A stretch of DNA of 64,000 nucleotides from Alisma plantago-aquatica (lineage: Eukaryota > Streptophyta > Magnoliopsida > Alismatales > Alismataceae). This document shows, one piece after another, positions 56,835 through 64,000 of this stretch. Below the pieces are notes generated by a model, which searched no databases, had not been told where the DNA came from, and was given only the letters and a program-made list of their open reading frames with translations. Position numbers and translations under genes: made by a program. The DNA is taken from NCBI GenBank assembly GCA_963693085.1, contig OY856413.1:104662801-104726800 (forward strand), read 5' to 3'. How positions within the stretch are numbered: position 1 is the stretch's first letter; the number at the start of each line of letters is the position of its first letter.

Positions 56835-59812
56835 GCTTTGCATTCTTATCCCATGTGGTTGATACCACAATGGATAGCCCTCATCTTTCTGAAGTTTTGG
56901 TAGTCAGGGAATTTGAAAATGTATTTCCTGAAGAACTTACTGGTGTTCCACCACCCCGAGAGATTGATTTTGAAATTAATCTAATCCCGAAAATGCAACC
57001 AATAGAACAAACGCCGTATAGAATGGCACCTGTTGAAATGGCAGAGCTTAAGAAACATTTGCAAGAGTTGCTTGAGAAGGGATTTATCCGACTGAGTACT
57101 TCACCATGGGGTGCTTCGGTCCTCTTTGTTAAGAAGAAAGATAGGTCTATGCGATTATGCATTGACTATAGGCAGTTGAATAAAGTAACTTTAAAGAACA
57201 AGTATCCTCTGCCTAGGATTGATGACTTGTTTGATCAGTTGTGTGGTGCAACTATCTTTTCCAAGATAGATCTGAGATCGGGATACCATCAGTTGCATAT
57301 TAAGGAGGGTGACATACCTAAGTCTGCCTTTAGGACAAGATATGGTCACTATGAGTTCACAGTTATGTCATTTGGACTAACTAATGCACCAACTGCATTC
57401 ATGGAACTCATGAATAGAATCTTTTGACCTTTTCTTGATCTATGTGTTGTCGTCTTTATAGATGACATCCTGATATATAGTAGAGATGCTCAACAACATG
57501 AGCAGCATCTTCGCCAAGCTTTGACTTTGCTAAGAGAGCATAAGCTGTATTCTACGTTTAGCAAATGTGAGTTCTAGTTATCAAAAGCTTCTTTTCTTGG
57601 ACACGTAATATCTGCTTCAGGTATTCGTGTTGATCCTAAGAAAGTAGAATTTGTCCTGCAATGGGAACAACCAAAGACACCGACAGAGATACGCAGTTTC
57701 CTAGGACTGGCATGCTATTACAGGACGTTCATTAAGAACTTCAGTTCAATAGCTTTACCCCTAACCAAGTTGACCAGGAAGGAGATTCCTTTTGTCTGGA
57801 ATGACAAGTGTCAATAATATTTCGAAATGCTGAAAGAAAGATTGACAAGTGCACCTGTGTTGGTGTTACCTGAGCAGGGAAAGGGGTACATAGTCTTCTG
57901 TGATGCATCTAAGAACGGTCTAGGATGTGTGTTGATGCAGGATAAACAAGTGATTTCTTTTGCTTCTCGATAGCTTAAGAAACACGAGGAGAATTATCCT
58001 ACACATGATCTAGAACTAGCTGTTGTGGTCCATGCTTTGAAGATTTGGAGACATTATCTCTATGGAGAAACATTCCATATTTTCACATACCATAAGAACC
58101 TAAAGTATATCTTTTCTTAGCATGAGCTAAACATGAGGCAACGCCGCTGGATGGAGTTAATCAAGGACTACGATTGTACAATTGATTATCATCTAGGGAA
58201 GGCCAATGTAGTTGCTGATACACTAAGTAGAAAATCAGCAACACCATCTTTAGATAAAGCACAACTAAACTCATTAGTGTACTCTAAGAGATATATGCTT
58301 ATCTCCTTAAGGCAAGACAATGTACAGCTTAAAGTGTCATTGTTAGTCGGGCTGTTAGTTGAGATGCACATAAAACCTACTCTGAGAGAGCAGATTAAAG
58401 AAGCACAGCAGACTGATTCTATGATTCAACAGATCAGGTCAAAGTATGGTAGTGAGAAACGGAATGGTTTCCATGATTCAGATGATCAGGTAGTATGTTA
58501 CCATGATAGGATGGTAGTACCTAATGTTGATAACTTAAGGAAGTTAGTTCTAGAAGAAGCTCATTCTTCTATGTATGCTATGCATCCAGGAAGCACCAAG
58601 ATGTATCATAACTTAAAAGATATGTATTGGTGGCATGGTTTAAAGAAGGATGTTGCTGAGTTTGTTATGCGGTGTCTGGTGTGTCAGCAGGTTAAAGATA
58701 AACATCAGAAGCCCGCAGGAACAATGCAACCTCTGCCTATACTGCAGTGGAAATGGGATCATGTAACTATGGATTTTGTGGTTGGTTTGCCTAGAACAGC
58801 CAAAATCCATGATTCCATTTGGGTGATAGTTGATAGGTTGACAAAGACAACACATTTCTTACCTGTCAAAACAACCTATACAGCTGAGAAGCTTACACAG
58901 ATCTACATAGATGAGATAGTGCGGTTGCATGGGGTACCAGTTACAATAGTTTCTGATAGAGGTCCTCAGTTTACGAGTCATTTTTGGGAACAAATTCATA
59001 AAGCTTTGGGCACAGAGTTGAGGTTTAGTACAACCTTTCATCCTTAGATAGATAGACAATCTGAAAGGACTATACAAACCTTGTAGGACTTTCTTAGAGC
59101 ATGTGTCCTTCAGTTTGTGGGGAGTTGGAATCTACATCTAATCTTGATAGAGTTTGCTTATAATAATAGCTATCAGCACAATATTGAGATGGCACCATAT
59201 GAAGCTTTATATGGTAGACGTTGTAGATCTCCCCTATGTTGGTATGAAACTGGTGAATATCAACTTTTGGGTCCTGAGCTGGTTCAGGAAACAACTGAGA
59301 AAATTAAAGTCATACAATAATAGTTGAAAGTTGCCCAGGATAGACAGAAATCCTATGCTGACAAGCGTCATAGACCCTTAGAATTCCAAATTGGAGATAG
59401 GGTGTACCTCAAGGTTTCACCTTGGAAAGGTATCCTGAGATTTGAAAAGAAAGGGAAGTTAGCTCCTAGATTTATGGGGCCTTATCCAATCATTGAAAGG
59501 ATGGGAAAGGTAGCCTATAAGCTAGAGTTATCACCTGAGTTGCATAGATTGCACCCAGTGTTTCATATATCTATGTTGAGGAAGTGTCATCCTAACACTG
59601 AGTTAGTTCTACAACTTGTAGAGGTGGAACTAAATGATGACATATCTTATGTGGAAGGACCTGTGTTGATTCTTGATAGAAAATTCAAGAACTTGAAAAA
59701 GAAAGACATTAGTCTTGTAAAAGTCCTATGGAATCACCGTGGTGTTGAAGAAGCCACATGGGAATTAGAGGAAGAAATGAGGAGGAAATACCCTACTCTT
59801 TTCTCTTGATGT
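56835..59812 (+). pseudogene. Element B pol: RT, RNase H, integrase, chromodomain
   Basis: Continues the protease at 1-203 in a single frame over 2.97 kb, broken by about ten in-frame stops (57425, about 57578, about 57815, about 57971, about 58118, 59045, about 59084, about 59318 and others) and no frameshift seen. RT has [41 protein letters not shown]. RNase H has [15 protein letters not shown], but its second acidic motif is FTYHKNL in place of TDHK. Integrase has HPGSTKMYHNL and CLVCQQ, WVIVDRLTKTTHF, VSDRGPQF. The chromodomain segment at the end is VLWNHRGVEEATWELEEEMR. Residue changes differ from those in element A. Confidence 0.92.
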
Positions 59813-59843
59813 TTTGTTGATGATTTCGGGGACGAAATCCTTG

Positions 59844-59859
59844 TAAGGGGTGGATAACT
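59844..59859 (+). other. Element B polypurine tract
   Basis: TAAGGGGTGGATAACT lies directly before TGTAACATCC; it differs from element A's tract (TAAGGGGTGGATAAACT) by one A. Confidence 0.85.
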
Positions 59860-60742
59860 TGTAACATCCATGACCTGGGTTATGTTTTAACCCAAGGTGT
59901 TTTGCTTAATAAAATTAATTACATGCTTGCTCTTATCCTTTGAAAGATAATTAAGGCTCAAGAGGAACTTATATTTTAATTTTAGTCCTTTTTGAAAATT
60001 GTTGAAATCAATGTTTTGATTGTTTTGGACTAAAGTGCAAATTACCCAAGTTGAGGGGTTTAATTTCAAATTGTGCATGATAATATGTTCCTCATGTCTT
60101 GAAGCATCATGAAAGTGAAGATGATGCAGAGGTATGGCTTGTGATAGCCTGAATACCAAGAAAGAGCTGATAAAACAATGTTTGTGCATGAAAACCTAGT
60201 TTAGGTGTAATGTGCAATTTACCCAAAACTTAGGGCGCAATATGCAAGATAGCACTTCAAAAAGGTCCCTAATGTTTCTTGGCATCATGTGGAGTAAAGA
60301 AAATGAGAGTGGCATCTCATTTGTATCTCTTTGAAGGAGAGAGAATCTTGATATTAAAATAATCAAGATTTAAGCATAATGGGAACATTAGTTCAAATTA
60401 ATGTAAAAATAAATAAAATAATTGAAGGGCCTTCAACCAAAATTAAAATGGTTGGATTCAGATATATGTGGACGTTCTTGAGCTTTGCAAGGACCACGAA
60501 ATATCCTAAGGAGGTGAAAACTCCACTCACCTTATTATAAGAAAAAGAATTTCCACTCAAATATGGATATTACTATTATAAGGGTTAAGGTGCTTAATTT
60601 CTTTTCCCTTAATTCATGGATAATGGAATGGAGCTCAGTGGATATAGAGCTGCCTTTTCATGCAAGAAAACAAGGGGGAAGTGGTGGCAACAATTTTGGA
60701 ATTAAATGATTTTTATAAAACATTTTCTCTCTCATTGATTTT

Positions 60743-60751
60743 CTTATAAAA
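60743..60751 (+). promoter_or_regulatory. TATA box of element B LTR
   Basis: CTTATAAAA in CTTATAAAAGAGCC, about 885 bp into the LTR and conserved in element A. Confidence 0.65.
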
Positions 60752-61249
60752 GAGCCCTTTACCACCCAAACCAAGGACTTTTTCAGATTCATTTCTTCTC
60801 CTTGCTTGAAAAATCAACTAAGGGAGCTAGGAACAGAAGGAAGGACGCCCTCAACCTGTTGGTAAGTCCTTGACCTTCGTTCTTCTTGATTTCATGGTGG
60901 AAATCATAAAACAATGCATGATTCCTTCTTTTCTTCACTCCATCTTCAACCCTAGCCGATCCTTTCACTCCAAAAGCTTGAGAACGGACCTTGGGAGGTT
61001 GTTAGAGCTTCATCCACCATTGGAGCCATGGAGCTTGAAGCTTTGAAGCTTAATTGAAAGCGGGTTATATAACTTAAACCCTTAATCTTTGTCATTGAAA
61101 TCGATTTCTCAATTCAATTGATTTAATTGTTATTCTTGCAATAGCTTTGAATGATTCATGGAATTTCCATGGAAATGGCAGTAGTTTTCATGAGTATAAA
61201 GGTTGAAGAGGATAACTTGTTCATAAGCACACACTTCAATTAAGAACAA

Positions 61250-61800
61250 GAGCAAACGGTCTTGGATCTTTGGTCCAAACAGTTTCACCAAACCGTTTGG
61301 TGACTTGGACTCCAAACTGTTTGGTTATATTGACCATTTGGTTTTGTTCACCGTTTGAGGTCTGAACCTAAGTAGGTGTTGGATTATGATCCAATGGATC
61401 CAATTGATTGATTCAATGTGTGTACAATCCTGCAATTGGAAACCCTAATCAAGTTGATTGAAGAAGCATTGATTGGTCCTAACGATTTCAAGACAAATTG
61501 GGTCAAACGGTCTTGAGATCATTTGGAGGATTAGTGGTTGATCCTTGATTGTTGGATAAAGATCTAATGGTGTTGATTGATGAATCCTTCAATTGTATAA
61601 CCGATAGTCAATTCAATGATGCAATTGCATTTCATTGGATTGATGAATGACCTAAAGAGCCCTTGCGGTTTTGGGACTTTTTTGGCCCAAACGGTCTTGA
61701 GACCGTTTGAGACCAAATGGTCTTGAAACCGTTTGGGGTCAAATGGTTTTCAAAACCGTTTGGTGTTAAATTGTTTCAAAACTGTTTGGTAATGAAACCT
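61250..61800. repeat. CCAAACGGT palindrome array, element B LTR
   Basis: Two clusters: 61250-61360 (CAAACGGTCTTGG, CACCAAACCGTTTGGTGA) and 61685-61800 (CAAACGGTCTTGAGACCGTT and related units). Individual units differ in order and centre from those of element A, but the core and pairing are kept. Confidence 0.82.
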
Positions 61801-61904
61801 TGAAACCAAATGGAGGTTGAATGTGGTTCAATCATTTGGATATTAAAGGTAATGATTGTTCCAATAATCCAATGATTATTAGTAATAGTAATCAATGAAG
61901 GTAC

Positions 61905-62600
61905 AAAGGTTGAAACCCTAATAGTACCTAAGTGATTGGTGTCAATTAAGGGGATGAACTCTAATTGCTTATAAGAACAATGACTTGGTACACTATGTCA
62001 ATCATAGTTGTATGTACTTGATTTAAGGGTTGATATAACCTAATCAAGTTGAGAGGATAATAGAATGGAATTCATATATGAGTATGATTCATGTGGTGAT
62101 TAAGGGTATGATCCTTAAGTAAAGAGATCATGAAACCCTAATCATGACCATAAACTCTAATTGACAAGGTTGTTAAACCCTAACCCTGATTGAAGGCAAT
62201 TATAATTGAAACCCTAATCCAGGGTAAGGATGTAACCCTAATCTAGGGTGATGTTATATGTGAATCTAATTTAGGGTAATATGATGCAACATCCTAATAG
62301 GGATGAATAGTAAACCCTAGTTATGGGTAATGGAACATGAAACCCTAATTGGGATGAATAGTAAACCCTAATTGTGGATTATTGAATGTAAATCCTATTC
62401 TAGGGTGAAATTGATGTGAAACCCTAACTAAGGATGGTTTCCTGTGAAACCCTGATGTTTAGTGTGTTGTGAAGCTCAAATCCAGGGTAATACTATGTAA
62501 TGTTTAATGAACCCTAATTTTGGGCATTATGGTGATAAACCATAATTTTGATGTGCTGATGGGATGAATATCCTCATATGACATGAAATGGGAAACCCTA
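61905..62600. repeat. Telobox-like AAACCCTAA cluster, element B LTR
   Basis: At least twelve AACCCTAA occurrences (near 61912, 62133, 62178, 62209, 62237, 62322, 62342, 62363, 62422, 62510, 62595), dispersed. Matches the clusters in element A in inverted orientation. Confidence 0.78.
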
Positions 62601-64000
62601 ACCCTGGTAAGAGAATAGTGGTGTTACCCATGAATAGTGAATTCATATTTGTTGAACATGGTACTGATATGAAATTGATATCACTGTTATCATATGTGCT
62701 AACCATGCAGGTATGTTGAAATGATGATCATTACCAGGTATGAGCTATGATGTTTAATTCACTATTGTGATTGGGCCTTGTGTGCCATAATATACCTTGT
62801 TGCCTGGTAAGAGGTAACAAGAGAGTTAATGGGCCTCAAGTACCATGTGTGATGCTTGTAATAGCAAAGTATCATGTTTGCCTTGGTCAGTTGGCCTGAA
62901 GGTGATAGTTACCTGAAAAAGTGGTAACAATGTTTAATGATGAATCAAGGGTTTAATTACCCAGAGCCATATAATTATGGTGATGAAATTGTGAAGGGAT
63001 GAGAATTCCCAGTATTAAAATAAGGGACTGAATTCCCAATGCCTTTTAAAGACGGTTAAGTAGTTGATGAAATCAGTACATGTTTCTTTATAGTATTGTC
63101 ATAATAAGTTATGTTTGAGAACTTGCCTGATGCTAAAAGAATATAAAAATGTACTTAATTAATCAAGTGAAATCTGTTCATGTAGTGATTTGACCATATA
63201 TTTATCATCATCAGTAGTTGGTGATGGTGAAACAGGTTTTCCTATAGAATTCATGGAGTTCGCATATTCTGAATATGTGGGGGTAAATGAGCGAAAATAT
63301 CCTTACGTCCTTGTGCAGAGATTGACAGAAGGTAAACATTAAACCTCTCAATCCTTCATGTGTCGAGATAGATGTATCATAAATCTCCCGATGGTTGGGA
63401 TGGATGTATCATTAATCTCCCAATGATATTTAATGTCGGTTCGATGGAGATAAACATTAATTCTCTCGATTGCCGATGAGAGTGCAGTTGACGTTGTAAC
63501 TCTATAGCGAAGTTCCAGTATACCCTGGAAAGCTATTTGAGAAGTTAACACAGTCCTGCTTGTGGTCCCGTACTGACCAGAATGTGGGAGGTCATGGGAA
63601 TCTGGCTCTTCCATTGACCTATTTATGGTACTGATTTTGATTCTAGAAATGGTCGGTTGGAGTAAGAGCGGTATACCTCATCTCCTCAGAGCTTAATTAT
63701 GTTTGTAAAATATAATCAGACGTGTAGCGTATTTGCATAATATTGAAATACGAGAACCACTGGTTGATGTTATACCGCTTAGCATGTCCTTGATACATAA
63801 ATGTACTTATGTTCTTTTAATCCATAATGAATAATAGGCATGCTGCTTTATCAAGTTATAATTGAAATACTTGCATAAGAATATTGCTCTAAACTACATA
63901 GATGTTGATTTATCTGCTACTATTTTATATTATCCCAATGCTCAGTTTATTTCTTTTAAACTGCAATGATAATGTTTTGGTGGAGAGTTATATCTCCTGT

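Larger units (their letters stand above)
56835..64000 (+). mobile_element. Element B: Tekay/Del-like chromovirus (plus strand), 3' half; outermost element
   Basis: Same family as element A by protein and LTR, but in opposite orientation. It is the host of the copia element; its 5' part is represented only by 1-203. The 3' LTR starts at 59860 and reaches the window edge about 440 bp before its expected end, so its own flanks and TSD are not visible. Confidence 0.9.
59860..64000 (+). repeat. Element B 3' LTR (truncated by window end)
   Basis: Reverse complement of 9659 down to about 5490. The TATA box CTTATAAAA is at 60743-60751; a splice-donor-like TTGGTAAGT lies at 60859-60866. CCAAACGGT palindromes occur at about 61250-61360 and 61685-61800, and AAACCCTAA motifs at about 61905-62600. 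It is more diverged from the A LTRs than those are from each other. The frames 59887-60189, 61130-61315 and 63348-63614 are not genes. Confidence 0.9.

Noticed and set aside
1..64000. Host protein-coding genes, tRNA or rRNA genes
   Set aside because: Every domain recognised belongs to one of the six retroelements, and the GGTATCAGAGC-type sequences are primer-binding sites, not tRNA genes.

Overview
The window reads as plant nuclear DNA from an angiosperm with a repeat-rich genome; the species cannot be named. I see no host gene, rRNA or tRNA gene. Every block can be assigned to one of six LTR retrotransposons, identified by primer-binding sites for plant initiator tRNA-Met or tRNA-Asp, polypurine tracts, LTR pairs and 5-bp target-site duplications.

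The elements form a nest up to five levels deep. (1) Element B, a chromodomain-bearing Ty3/gypsy element (Tekay/Del-like) on the plus strand, is outermost: its protease end is at 1-203, its pol resumes at 56835, and its 3' LTR runs off the right edge. (2) A Ty1/copia element on the minus strand (204-56834, LTRs 2241 bp each, TSD GCTTT) sits in B. (3) Element A (minus, 5048-52400, LTRs about 4.6 kb), of the same family as B but in opposite orientation, sits in the copia pol. (4) Element C (plus, 18011-38363, TSD TATTG), a gag-only terminal-repeat element, sits in A's 5' LTR. (5) Element D (minus, 23508-36548, TSD TGTAC), a pol-less Athila-like element, sits in C's 3' LTR. A sixth element, E (plus, 38854-51837, TSD AGGCC), a nearly complete Athila-type element, sits separately in A's 5' LTR. 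Removing each insert rejoins the host element's sequence.

Most coding regions are decayed mainly by in-frame stops that look like cytosine deamination, with few frameshifts. Every pol is broken, so nothing here looks autonomous now.

The most unusual element is D. It has gag, no protease/RT/integrase, and one long reading frame of about 1350 codons (31796 down to 27747). That frame joins an Athila-type accessory protein to two successive Ulp1-like (C48) protease domains. The first domain lacks the catalytic His and Cys; the second keeps both. D's left end is also abnormal: instead of one LTR it is a large fold-back of two LTR copies around a 144-bp piece, yet a clean TSD brackets the element.

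A second theme is that four unrelated families each carry a private array of short palindromic motifs in the LTRs. In D and E the same motif also sits directly upstream of the accessory ORF.
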